From Acuticoccus sp. I52.16.1 (GTDB taxonomy: Bacteria; Pseudomonadota; Alphaproteobacteria; Rhizobiales; Amorphaceae): 64,000 bases of DNA. Of this stretch, positions 48,099-55,145 are shown piece after piece. The stretch is from the NCBI RefSeq assembly GCF_022865125.1, contig NZ_CP094828.1:4333219-4397218 (forward strand), given 5' to 3'. How positions within the stretch are numbered: the first letter of the stretch is position 1; the number at the start of each line of letters is the position of its first letter. The position numbers and the translations under genes were made by a program. The notes beneath the pieces were generated by a model. The model had not been told where the DNA came from. It ran no database searches and saw only the letters and a list, made by a program, of their open reading frames with translations.

Positions 48099-48137
48099 AT
48101 GACGCGAACAGCAGCCACCCTCGCGGACGATTCGTGA
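48099..48137 (+). CDS. 12-residue upstream ORF coupled to the OpgC-like gene
   Basis: ATG 48099 with GGAG seven bases upstream encodes MTRTAATLADDS. Its TGA stop overlaps the GTG start of the next gene (GTGA), while that GTG has no good ribosome binding site of its own. The arrangement suggests the short frame delivers ribosomes to the main gene. Confidence 0.45.
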   Translation: MTRTAATLADDS

Positions 48138-49384
48138 GCACGCAGCAGCGGGCGAGGCGTCCGCGCGACCTGCGGCTGGACTTCTTCCGGGGGCTGGCGA
48201 TGTTCATCATCTTCATCGCCCACATGCCGCACAATCCGTGGAAGCAGTGGATCCCGGCCGCGTTCGGACCTTCGGACGCGACGGAGCTTTTCGTGTTCTG
48301 CTCGGGCATGGCCTCGGCGCTGGCGTTCGGCGCGCTGTTCCGCGACCGCTCGTTCCTGTTGGGGACGGCGCGCACGGCCTACCGGGTCTGGCAGGTCTAC
48401 TGGGCGCACGTGTGCCTCTTCATCGTCACGCTGACGGTGCTTGCCCTGTTCGACCAGTGGCACGGCGACGACTTTTACACGACGCGCCTCTACACGCGCC
48501 CGATCTTCGAGGCGACGGGCCAGCATCTCGTCGCGTTCATGACGCTCCAGTACGTGCCGAATTATTTCGACATCCTGCCGATGTATATGGTCATCCTGAT
48601 GATGATGCCCGTTGTCGTCGCGCTGGGGCTGCGCTCGCGCTGGGCCGCCTTCGCCTTCATGGGCGGGGTGTGGCTGCTCGCCCAGTTCGACGTGCTGCAC
48701 TTCAGTGCCGAGGTGCGCGAGGGCGTGGAGCGGGAGTGGTTCTTCAACCCGTTCGGCTGGGAGCTGATCTTCTTCGTCGGCTTCAGCTTCGTGATGGGGT
48801 GGCTGAAGCCGCCGCCGCGCAGCTGGTGGCTCGTGGCCGCGTCCGTGGTGGTCCTGGGGCTCGGCGTCCTCACCGCATCGCGCTTCGGCTGGGACAACGT
48901 CGCCTGGGTGATCCCCTTTCGCCATGCCAATTCGTGGCTCTTCTGGAAGACCGACCTCGGCATCTTCCGCATCGTCCACTTCCTGGCCCTTTGCTACATC
49001 GCCTGGTTCATCGTCGGCGAGAGCGGGCGGCGGCTGGCGATGGACGGCCTCCCCGGTCGCGCGGTCGACGTGATCCGCAAGGTCGGGCAGCAGTCGCTGG
49101 CGGTGTTCGTGTCGGGGATGGTGCTGTCGCAGATCATGGGCGCGGCGCTGGACCTCAGCGCCGAGCGTGGGCCGGCGGCACTGGCGATGGCCAACATCTC
49201 CGGCTGCATCGTCCTGATCGGGATCGCCTATCTGGTGGGCTGGTTCAAGTCCGAGCCGTGGCGGCGGGAGGCGGGGGCCCCGGCCAAGCGCGTGGCCGAG
49301 CCGCGCCCGGTGGAGGCGCGCGTCGGCGAGGTGAAGGAGGCCGCCGTCAGCGCGGCGGGGGCGAAGGCGCGCGTTCCGGTCTGA
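48134..49384 (+). CDS. OpgC-family membrane acyltransferase-like protein
   Basis: 416 residues, about ten membrane spans. The opening RRPRDLRLDFFRGLAMFIIFI, then AHMPHNPWKQWIP and GPSDATELFVFCSGMAS is the OpgC signature. Family members add succinyl groups to periplasmic or secreted glucans; the DFFRG and acidic SDATE segments parallel acyltransferase-3 proteins. Continuing motifs are FMTLQYVPNYFDILPMYMVI and WRVYWAHV-like blocks. The C-terminal 50 residues are an Ala/Glu/Arg-rich cytosolic tail. The GTG 48134 start is chosen because homology-like sequence begins just after it. No glucan synthase gene is adjacent. Confidence 0.88.
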   Translation: MSTQQRARRPRDLRLDFFRGLAMFIIFIAHMPHNPWKQWIPAAFGPSDATELFVFCSGMASALAFGALFRDRSFLLGTARTAYRVWQVYWAHVCLFIVTLTVLALFDQWHGDDFYTTRLYTRPIFEATGQHLVAFMTLQYVPNYFDILPMYMVILMMMPVVVALGLRSRWAAFAFMGGVWLLAQFDVLHFSAEVREGVEREWFFNPFGWELIFFVGFSFVMGWLKPPPRSWWLVAASVVVLGLGVLTASRFGWDNVAWVIPFRHANSWLFWKTDLGIFRIVHFLALCYIAWFIVGESGRRLAMDGLPGRAVDVIRKVGQQSLAVFVSGMVLSQIMGAALDLSAERGPAALAMANISGCIVLIGIAYLVGWFKSEPWRREAGAPAKRVAEPRPVEARVGEVKEAAVSAAGAKARVPV

Positions 49385-49454
49385 GTGGAAGTGCGCGCCG
49401 GGTTGCGAGGCGGGGGCGGGCGGGTTACGCCCGCTCGCACCAACGAGGACGGCG

Positions 49455-50243
49455 ATGCGAATCCTGATCACCAACGACGACGGCGCACGCGCCCCCGGCA
49501 TCAAGCTCCTGGAAGAGATCGCCCGCGCGATGACCGACGATGTCTGGATCGTCGCGCCCGAGTTCGACCAGTCCGGCGTCAGCCACGCCATCAGCCTGCA
49601 CGAGCCCTTGCGCGTCCACCGCGAGGGCGAGAAGCGCTACTTCGTGAAGGGGACGCCGGCGGACTGCGTCATCCTGGGGGTGGAGCACCTGCTCGACGCC
49701 AAGCCGGACCTCGTCCTCGCGGGCGTCAACCGCGGCGGCAACATGGCCGATTCGATCGCCTATTCGGGCACCGTCGGCGCGGCGATGACGGCGCTGACCG
49801 TCGGCGTTCCGGCGATCGCGCTCAGCCAGTATTTCCAGGGCGTCGACGTGAAGTGGGAGTGCGCGCGGGCCTACGCCAAGCCGCTGATCGAGCGGCTGCT
49901 GGAGGTGAAGTGGCCGCAGAGCGTGGTGCCCAACATCAACTTTCCGCACCGGGATCCGGGCGACATCGCCGGGGTGACGCTGTGCCATCCGGGTCACGGC
50001 TTCATCGACGGGGTGAACGTGGTGGAGCGGGTCGACGTGAGGGGCCTGTCCTACCACTGGCTGCAATTCCGCCGCTCCGCCGAGGAGGTCGACGATCCGG
50101 CGTGCGACATCAGCCTCCTGCGCGAGGGGCACATCACCATCACGCCGCTGCGGCCCGACCGGCACGGCGAGTGGAACTGGAGCGACATGCGCGCCCAGTT
50201 CGGCGACGTTCTGACCGTCGCGCCGATGCCGGACCTCGGCTGA
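49455..50243 (+). CDS. surE: 5'/3'-nucleotidase SurE
   Basis: 262 residues. Start MRILITNDDGARAPGI holds the metal-binding Asp8-Asp9, with Ser in EFDQSGVSHAISLHEPLR and Asn in AGVNRGGNMADSIAYSGTVGAAM completing the site. Dephosphorylates nucleoside 5'- or 3'-monophosphates and short polyphosphates; linked to stationary-phase survival. Usually next to pcm or serS, but here it stands alone between the OpgC-like gene and a small exported protein. ACGAGGACGGCG precedes the ATG. Confidence 0.96.
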   Translation: MRILITNDDGARAPGIKLLEEIARAMTDDVWIVAPEFDQSGVSHAISLHEPLRVHREGEKRYFVKGTPADCVILGVEHLLDAKPDLVLAGVNRGGNMADSIAYSGTVGAAMTALTVGVPAIALSQYFQGVDVKWECARAYAKPLIERLLEVKWPQSVVPNINFPHRDPGDIAGVTLCHPGHGFIDGVNVVERVDVRGLSYHWLQFRRSAEEVDDPACDISLLREGHITITPLRPDRHGEWNWSDMRAQFGDVLTVAPMPDLG

Positions 50244-50308
50244 CCCGCAGGCGCGTCGTCGGGTCGATTTGCGCTTGAGCTTGGCGCCGCCGGGTGTAGG
50301 CTCGGCCT

Positions 50309-50587
50309 ATGGGAGCGCGCTGGGTTGCCTTATCCGCGGTTCTGACGTTGCTCCACCCGGCCATCGGGTGGGGTGAGGAGGGCGCTGCGCCGCAATTCTC
50401 GCGCCCGCCCGCCAAGGAAGGCTTCTCCTACCCCGATTGCTACTGCACCGACACGGACGGCGTGCGCGTCGAACTGGGGGAGTTGTCGTGCCTGAGGCTC
50501 GGCGCCCGGCGGGTGCTGGCACGGTGCGGCATGTCGCAGAACGTCCCGGCCTGGCGCACGCAGCAGGACGGATGCCCCATCAGCTGA
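50309..50587 (+). CDS. Small exported cysteine-rich protein
   Basis: 92 residues. Signal peptide MGARWVALSAVLTLLHPAIG with cleavage near WGE. The mature part holds five cysteines: FSYPDCYCTDTDGVRVELGE, LSCLRLGARRVLARCGMS and QQDGCPIS. They probably form disulfides in the periplasm. The pattern YPDCYCTD...G...C...ARCxMS...W...GCP looks like a conserved family of alphaproteobacterial hypothetical proteins, but I know no function. Stand-alone gene after surE. Confidence 0.75.
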   Translation: MGARWVALSAVLTLLHPAIGWGEEGAAPQFSRPPAKEGFSYPDCYCTDTDGVRVELGELSCLRLGARRVLARCGMSQNVPAWRTQQDGCPIS

Positions 50588-50895
50588 CCCCCGTCGCGAC
50601 CCGTCCGCCTCGCGCCGCGGCGAGATGGCGCATGACCGTGCTGATTCGTCGGGCGCCCGGGTGGCGCCGCGGGGTCGGCGGCCACCGTGTGATCGCAACT
50701 GTGCCATGATTTGTTGGCGCGCTGGTCACGCTGAATTTATCAGCATTATCAGCGGTTTGATGGCCGTCGACGCGGGCGCGGGCGCGCCGGGCGGCCAAAA
50801 AATCCGGACACGATGCATGGTTCTTGCTACGCGAAATGCAGCGGTCCGGCCATGAACGGCCCGGCGGCAGCGGAACGGAAGACAAGAGGACTCTG
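50588..50895. other. 308-bp intergenic region before the DUF423 gene
   Basis: No gene supported. It includes the direct repeat TTATCAGCA-TTATCAGCG (50736-50753) in a short AT-richer patch that may belong to the promoter of the membrane protein. Confidence 0.4.
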
Positions 50896-51261
50896 ATGCG
50901 GGTTGTTGTGGTTGGCGCTCTTTATGGCGCATTGGCGGTGGGACTGGGTGCGATCGGGGCACACGCGCTCGACAGCAATTTCGTGCCGCAAGACAGCGAA
51001 ATTTTCGAGAAGGCGGTCTTCTACCAGCTGATCCACGCGATCGCGATGGTGGCGATCGGCGGGCTGAAGGGGCATGTCCTGCCGATCCTGCTGGGGGCAG
51101 CATCCTGGGCGTTCGGGCTGGGCGTGCTGCTCTTCTCCGGCTCGCTCTACCTGATGGCGCTCGGCGGCCCGGCGGAGGCGATGTACGTCACCCCGGTCGG
51201 CGGCGTGCTGCTGCTCATCGGCTGGCTCATCGTCGCGGTGGCGTCGGCCCGCCGCATCTGA
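50896..51261 (+). CDS. DUF423 family inner-membrane protein
   Basis: 121 residues from ATG 50896 with AGAGGA upstream. Four hydrophobic segments: VVVGALYGALAVGLGAIGAH, then FYQLIHAIAMVAIGGL, LLGAASWAFGLGVLLFSGSLYLMAL and VTPVGGVLLLIGWLIVAVAS. The pattern GAxGAHAL...F..A..YQ..HA..L and FSGSLY..AL is that of the YgdD/DUF423 proteins, whose function is unknown. The frame is open upstream to 50824 but the chosen start fits the family. Confidence 0.88.
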   Translation: MRVVVVGALYGALAVGLGAIGAHALDSNFVPQDSEIFEKAVFYQLIHAIAMVAIGGLKGHVLPILLGAASWAFGLGVLLFSGSLYLMALGGPAEAMYVTPVGGVLLLIGWLIVAVASARRI

Positions 51262-51454
51262 CACGCCGGCGGGCGGCCGTCCGGATCCGCAGGAACGCCC
51301 GCCGTATCCTTTACGAGAAGCCTCGCGCGGCCCATGCGGTCCGCGCGGGACTCTGGGTGCGGCGCCCACGCTAGACGTGGAACGCTGCGGCACCGATGCG
51401 GTTGTGACGGCGGGCCGCGCGCCGCCCGCGTCGGCATCGGCCGCTGGCCCCGCA

Positions 51455-51514
51455 AGGCGCCGTCACATTGCGCCCTCCGAGGCGCCGTCGCATCGCGCCC
51501 TTCGAGGCGCCGTC
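51455..51514. repeat. 25-bp tandem repeat, about 2.4 copies
   Basis: Units begin AGGCGCCGTC at 51455, 51480 and 51505, an exact 25-bp period. The first two units differ at four positions; the third matches for ten bases. Confidence 0.75.
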
Positions 51515-51708
51515 CCGCCGCGTCCGACCCGTCCCGTGCGGGTGAGGGGCGGGTGATGCCGGGTCGATCCGGCGCCCTCAGGCGGCAAATTATCCCAGGC
51601 TAGTGAATTTTCTTCTATCGCGTATCTGGTATGCAATCATGCATACCTACTGTATGCGACCGAAGTTGTGTGACAATTACCGATAAATCGGCGGTATTAT
51701 GCGTTTCT

Positions 51709-51727
51709 GGATCGGTCATACCGATCC
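51709..51727. promoter_or_regulatory. 19-bp perfect inverted repeat in AT-rich spacer
   Basis: GGATCGGT-CAT-ACCGATCC has perfect eight-bp arms. A related ACCGAT-AA-ATCGG motif lies about 30 bp to the left. It looks like a repressor or activator binding region, but no regulated gene is evident. Confidence 0.45.
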
Positions 51728-51756
51728 GCGGGCGATCTAGCAAAAATGAATACAAC

Positions 51757-51782
51757 CAAGGGGTGGATTGATGCGCCCCTTG
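51757..51782 (-). terminator. Stem-loop downstream of the split tRNA gene
   Basis: CAAGGGG (51757-51763) pairs with CCCCTTG (51776-51782) around a 12-nt loop. On the minus strand it is followed by GTTGTATTCATTTTT, a fair T-rich tract. Confidence 0.5.
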
Positions 51783-51928
51783 CCCTAGGTGATTGTAGGG
51801 GCGATTAGGAACGATTGCGCATGAACCGGATGCGCAGGACAGGCCAACCGGCCCGAGCGTCACGCCGACAGAGCGGGTCTGTCGCGAAAGCCGGCAGGGT
51901 GGATGGGATGGGGGCGAATGACGTGATC

Positions 51929-52213
51929 TGGTGCCGCAGGGGAGGATTGAACTCCCGACCTCACCCTTCATACCACTTCGGCTTTCGCCGCCGCACCGGT
52001 GCGGTGCGTTTGTGGTCTGGACTATCCCTTCACCCTTTTCCACAGCGGAAGGAGGGTGCCGCCCGTCTAGTCTCTACACCTTTCCGCCGAAGCGGACTTG
52101 GCTCGGGATCGGCATTGCAGCGTTCCCCGAATTTGAGCGGTTTGCGTCCCACGGTCTCCCGTGAGCGAGGCAATTGTTACCAAGGGTGCGCTCTACCACT
52201 GAGCTACTGCGGC
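51929..52213 (-). tRNA. tRNA-Thr(GGU) gene interrupted by a group I intron
   Basis: Exon 1 is 52213-52179 and exon 2 is 51968-51929, joining to a 75-nt tRNA with encoded CCA. The acceptor GCCGCAG pairs perfectly with CTGCGGC. The D stem is GCTC/GAGC. The anticodon stem is CACCC/GGGTG with loop TTGGTAA, where GGT is the anticodon at 34-36. The T arm is GGGAG-TTCAATC-CTCCC. It decodes ACC/ACU threonine codons. The gene is broken after U36 by a 210-nt insertion. With the insertion removed every stem is intact, so the gene is functional only if the insertion splices out. Confidence 0.96.
51969..52178 (-). ncRNA. Group I self-splicing intron in tRNA-Thr, 210 nt
   Basis: It starts after a U and ends with G (51969), as group I introns do. 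The internal guide GCC (52171-52169) pairs with the anticodon GGU to form P1 with the required U-G wobble; the two bases before it (UU) pair with exon-2 AA as P10. P2 is CTCACGG-GAGA-CCGTGGG. P6 is TCCGC-TTCG-GCGGA. P7 is carried by AGACTAGACGG and ATAGTCC. P8 is CACCC...GGGTG. A GAAA-capped hairpin (CGGC-GAAA-GCCG) lies before the 3' end. Core stretches CAAATTCGG, GAGCCAAG, AAGGTGTAGAGACTAGACGG and ATAGTCCAG match the Azoarcus tRNA-Ile intron as I recall it (IC3 type). No open frame fits inside. Confidence 0.95.
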
Positions 52214-52733
52214 AACGGGGGGGTACCTAGCATCTCGATTTCCGTCCGTCCATAGCCCTGTTCGGGTCTTTCGCGTCGTCAGACGATTGCGCGAGATTGT
52301 TTCCAAGGATATGAATGTCATGCAATCCGACTTGACCGCGTGCAATGGGTGGGCCGTGTTTCTGCCGCGATGATGGTCGGATCGAGATAAAATCAGAGCC
52401 GTTTTTGCGATGCTCGCCTGTGTCGAAGTTGTGTTTGGTACAGTTCTAATAATCGCGGCCCAATCATCGCACGAACGACTTGTGCCTGGACGTGCACCAG
52501 ACGACGTATATCTGGTCATATCTTTCGGTAACTTTGTGTAGAGACTGGTCATTCTTGGGTTGTCCTAGGCGGACGTATCCGGTAGTTGCACAGCAGCTAA
52601 CTTGTTGTGGATGTTGCGTTTCACCGCCGGCACCCGCAACAACGTCCCAATTGCCAGTTTCAAGGCAGCCGGTTCGATGCCGACGACCAACGGCCGGTGG
52701 GATGCATGTGATCGCGCGAAGAGGACGTGGGAA
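52214..52733. other. 520-bp non-coding region right of the split tRNA gene
   Basis: Lower GC than the surroundings. Open frames on the minus strand (52193-52552, 52464-52826) lack ribosome binding sites and protein-like composition. It must hold the tRNA promoter (leftward) and the promoter of the XRE regulator (rightward); I cannot place them with certainty. Confidence 0.5.
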
Positions 52734-53201
52734 ATGTCGACAGCCGTAAGCGAGCCAAGCCAAATGAGTGAGCCGCGCTCCGAATCTGTTCCCAACCAGA
52801 GGTCGGCAAACTCCGTCGACGGGCACGTGGGATCACGTGTTCGCCTGCGCCGCCTCGAGTTGGGCCTCAGCCAGGAAAAGCTCGCCGAGCAACTCGGAAT
52901 CACCTTCCAGCAAGTGCAGAAGTACGAGCGGGGGACCAACCGCATCGGCGCCAGCCGCCTGCATCAGATCGCCATCGTTCTGCAGGCGCCGATCACCTAC
53001 TTCTTCGAGGGGGCGACCGATGCGGGCATCTCCCGCGTCAATGATGCCGCACCGCTCACCCAGGCGCTCAGCGACCCGGCCACCGTCCGTCTGGTGCGCG
53101 CCTTCGCCAACATCTCCGACCCGCAGTTGAAGCAGAAGGCGGTCGGCATCATCGAGGCCATCGCCGAGACGCCGACGCCCAAGAACGGCACCGACGGGTA
53201 G
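52734..53201 (+). CDS. XRE-family helix-turn-helix regulator
   Basis: 155 residues from ATG 52734. After about 30 Ser/Pro/Glu-rich residues the HTH_3 domain reads VGSRVRLRRLELGLSQEKLA, then EQLGITFQQVQKYERGTNRI and GASRLHQIAIVLQAP, with recognition helix TFQQVQKYE. A C-terminal dimerisation tail follows (ISDPQLKQKAVGIIEAIAE). This architecture is common in Rhizobiales as a chromosomal regulator of unknown targets. It is transcribed toward fumC, 74 bp away. The frame extends upstream to 52602, but the ATG at 52734 with AGAGGA nearby is more plausible. Confidence 0.9.
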   Translation: MSTAVSEPSQMSEPRSESVPNQRSANSVDGHVGSRVRLRRLELGLSQEKLAEQLGITFQQVQKYERGTNRIGASRLHQIAIVLQAPITYFFEGATDAGISRVNDAAPLTQALSDPATVRLVRAFANISDPQLKQKAVGIIEAIAETPTPKNGTDG

Positions 53202-53275
53202 CCGGTCCACGCGGAAGAGCGTTGGACCCCCGGCGAAAAGTTGGTAACTGACGCGGGCACGCATGAGGCCCGCTG

Positions 53276-54664
53276 ATGACCACCCGCACTGAAACGGATT
53301 CCTTCGGTCCGCTCGAAGTCCCGAGCGAGCGCTACTATGGCGCCCAGACCGCCCGTAGCCTGATCAACTTCAAGATCGGCGAGCAGAAGATGCCCGCGCC
53401 CCTGGTGCGAGCGCTCGGCGTCGTCAAAAAGGCCGCCGCGCTCGCCAACAAGGAGCTCGGCAACCTCGAGCCGCGCCTCGCCGACGCCATCGCCGACGCC
53501 GCCCAGGAGGTGATCGACGGCAAGCGGGGCGAGGACTTCCCCCTCGTCATCTACCAGACGGGCTCGGGTACCCAGTCGAACATGAACGCCAACGAGGTCA
53601 TCGCCAACCTCGCCATCGAGCGGCTGGGCGGGACGATCGGCTCCAAGGACCCGGTTCACCCTAACGACCACGTGAACCGCTCGCAGTCCTCCAACGACAC
53701 CTTCCCGACCGCGATGCACGTCGCCGCGGCCGAGGAGGTGACGCACAGCCTCCTGCCGGCGATGAAGCACCTGCGCGACGCGCTCGCCGCGAAGCAGGCC
53801 GAGTTCGACGACATCATCAAGATCGGCCGCACCCACACCCAGGACGCCACCCCGCTGACGCTGGGCCAGGAATTCTCCGGCTACGTCGCCCAGATGGACT
53901 ACGCGATCGAGCAGGTGGCGGCCTCGCTCTCCAGCCTCTATCCGCTGGCGCAAGGCGGCACCGCGGTCGGCACCGGGCTCAACGCCAAGCCCGGATTCGA
54001 CACGGCGGTCGCGGCCAAGATCGCCGAGATCACCGGCCTGCCCTTCGTCACCGCGCCGAACAAGTTCGCCGCGCTCGCCGGGCACGACGCGCTCGTCGCC
54101 GCCCATGGTGCGCTGAACACCGCCGCCACCGCGCTCTTCAAGATCGCCAACGACATCCGCCTCCTGGCGTCCGGCCCCCGCTCGGGCCTCGCCGAGCTGT
54201 CGCTGCCGGAGAACGAGCCCGGCTCCTCGATCATGCCCGGCAAGGTTAACCCCACCCAGTGCGAGGCGATGACGATGCTGGCCTGCCGCGTGTTCGGCAA
54301 CCAGACGACCATCACCGTCGCCGGCAGCCAGGGCCATTTCGAGCTCAACGTCTACAAGCCGGTGATGGCGGACGCCTTCCTGCAGTCGGTCCGGGTCCTG
54401 GCCGACGGCTGCATGAGCTTCACCGATCACTGCGTCGTCGGCATCGAGGCCAATCGCGACCGGATCCAGGACCTGATGGAACGCTCGCTGATGCTGGTGA
54501 CGGCGCTGGCGCCCGAAATCGGCTATGACAACGCGACGACCATCGCCAAGACCGCGCACAAGAAGGGCACGACCTTGCGCGAGGAGGCCGTCGGCGGCGG
54601 CTACGTCACCGAGGAGACCTTCGACCGCGTCGTGCGGCCCGAGTTGATGACGGGGCCGAAGTGA
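53276..54664 (+). CDS. fumC: Class II fumarate hydratase
   Basis: 462 residues; interconverts fumarate and malate in the TCA cycle without an iron-sulfur cluster. Start [22 protein letters not shown], active-site segments [33 protein letters not shown] and [20 protein letters not shown], and signature [16 protein letters not shown] with the catalytic Ser. It also receives fumarate from the homogentisate pathway encoded at 31-35 kb. The stop overlaps the next GTG (GTGA). Confidence 0.97.
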   Translation: MTTRTETDSFGPLEVPSERYYGAQTARSLINFKIGEQKMPAPLVRALGVVKKAAALANKELGNLEPRLADAIADAAQEVIDGKRGEDFPLVIYQTGSGTQSNMNANEVIANLAIERLGGTIGSKDPVHPNDHVNRSQSSNDTFPTAMHVAAAEEVTHSLLPAMKHLRDALAAKQAEFDDIIKIGRTHTQDATPLTLGQEFSGYVAQMDYAIEQVAASLSSLYPLAQGGTAVGTGLNAKPGFDTAVAAKIAEITGLPFVTAPNKFAALAGHDALVAAHGALNTAATALFKIANDIRLLASGPRSGLAELSLPENEPGSSIMPGKVNPTQCEAMTMLACRVFGNQTTITVAGSQGHFELNVYKPVMADAFLQSVRVLADGCMSFTDHCVVGIEANRDRIQDLMERSLMLVTALAPEIGYDNATTIAKTAHKKGTTLREEAVGGGYVTEETFDRVVRPELMTGPK

Positions 54665-54846
54665 CGGCCGAGGTCGTCAACCTGCGGCAACAGCGCAAGC
54701 GCCGCACCAAGGATGCCGAGCGGGAGGCCGCGGCGCAGAGCCGCTCCCGCCACGGCCGCACCGCCGCCGATCGCAAGAACGACACGCTGAGCAAGGAGCG
54801 CGAGAATGCCCGGCACGAAGCGCACAAGCTCGACCGGACTTCATAA
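54661..54846 (+). CDS. DUF4169 family protein
   Basis: 61 residues, GTG start inside the fumC stop. [20 protein letters not shown], then [18 protein letters not shown] is a highly charged, mostly helical sequence. VVNLRxxRKxxxRxxxEAxAxxNRxxHGRTxAER is the DUF4169 pattern, a short family in alphaproteobacteria, commonly directly after fumC. Function unknown. It overlaps the following RHH gene by 41 bases in another frame. Confidence 0.88.
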   Translation: MTAEVVNLRQQRKRRTKDAEREAAAQSRSRHGRTAADRKNDTLSKERENARHEAHKLDRTS

Positions 54847-55054
54847 GCGCTCGGTCACCTTGCACGGCCACGCGACCAGTGTGGCCCTCGAACCGGCGTA
54901 CTGGGATGCGCTCCAACTCTGGGCGCAGGACGAGGGCGTGTCGCTGGCGGCGCTGATCGCCTCGATCGACCGCCGGCGCGAGGATGGATCGCTCGCCTCC
55001 GCCCTGCGCCTCGCCGTACTCGCCTACGCCTTCGCCCGCGACCCCAGCCGCTGA
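54806..55054 (+). CDS. Ribbon-helix-helix domain protein
   Basis: 82 residues. [20 protein letters not shown], then YWDALQLWAQDEGVSLAAL is the RHH_4 pattern (KRSVxLxGHxTSxxLExxFWxALxxIAxxxGxSLxxL) found in small alphaproteobacterial proteins. The beta-strand RSVTLHGH would contact DNA in a dimer. The ATG lies within the DUF4169 gene, a 41-base overlap, so all three genes from fumC onward are coupled. Target unknown. A stem-loop follows at once. Confidence 0.9.
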   Translation: MPGTKRTSSTGLHKRSVTLHGHATSVALEPAYWDALQLWAQDEGVSLAALIASIDRRREDGSLASALRLAVLAYAFARDPSR

Positions 55055-55058
55055 CCCG

Positions 55059-55078
55059 GCCGCCGCAAACGCGGCGGC
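55059..55078 (+). terminator. Terminator of the fumC operon
   Basis: Perfect eight-bp arms GCCGCCGC (55059-55066) and GCGGCGGC (55071-55078) with AAAC loop, five bases after the RHH stop, followed by TTCGCC...CCTTTA. Confidence 0.65.
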
Positions 55079-55145
55079 TTCGCCCGTCCTTTAGGCGGCG
55101 CCTTCGCCCGCAGCACCGCCCGTGCCGCCGGCGTTCGCCGAGGCG

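Larger units (their letters stand above)
51262..51928. other. 667-bp non-coding region left of the split tRNA gene
   Basis: No gene supported. From left to right: GC-rich DNA, a 25-bp tandem repeat (51455-51514), a markedly AT-rich stretch (51600-51760) with ACCGAT-type inverted repeats, and a stem-loop (51757-51782) that may end the tRNA transcript. Confidence 0.55.

Noticed and set aside
51815-52255. 146-codon plus-strand frame across the split tRNA
   Set aside because: Runs through both tRNA exons and the intron; accidental.
52193-52552. 119-codon minus-strand frame right of the tRNA
   Set aside because: Overlaps the 5' exon of the tRNA gene, no start signal, composition not protein-like.
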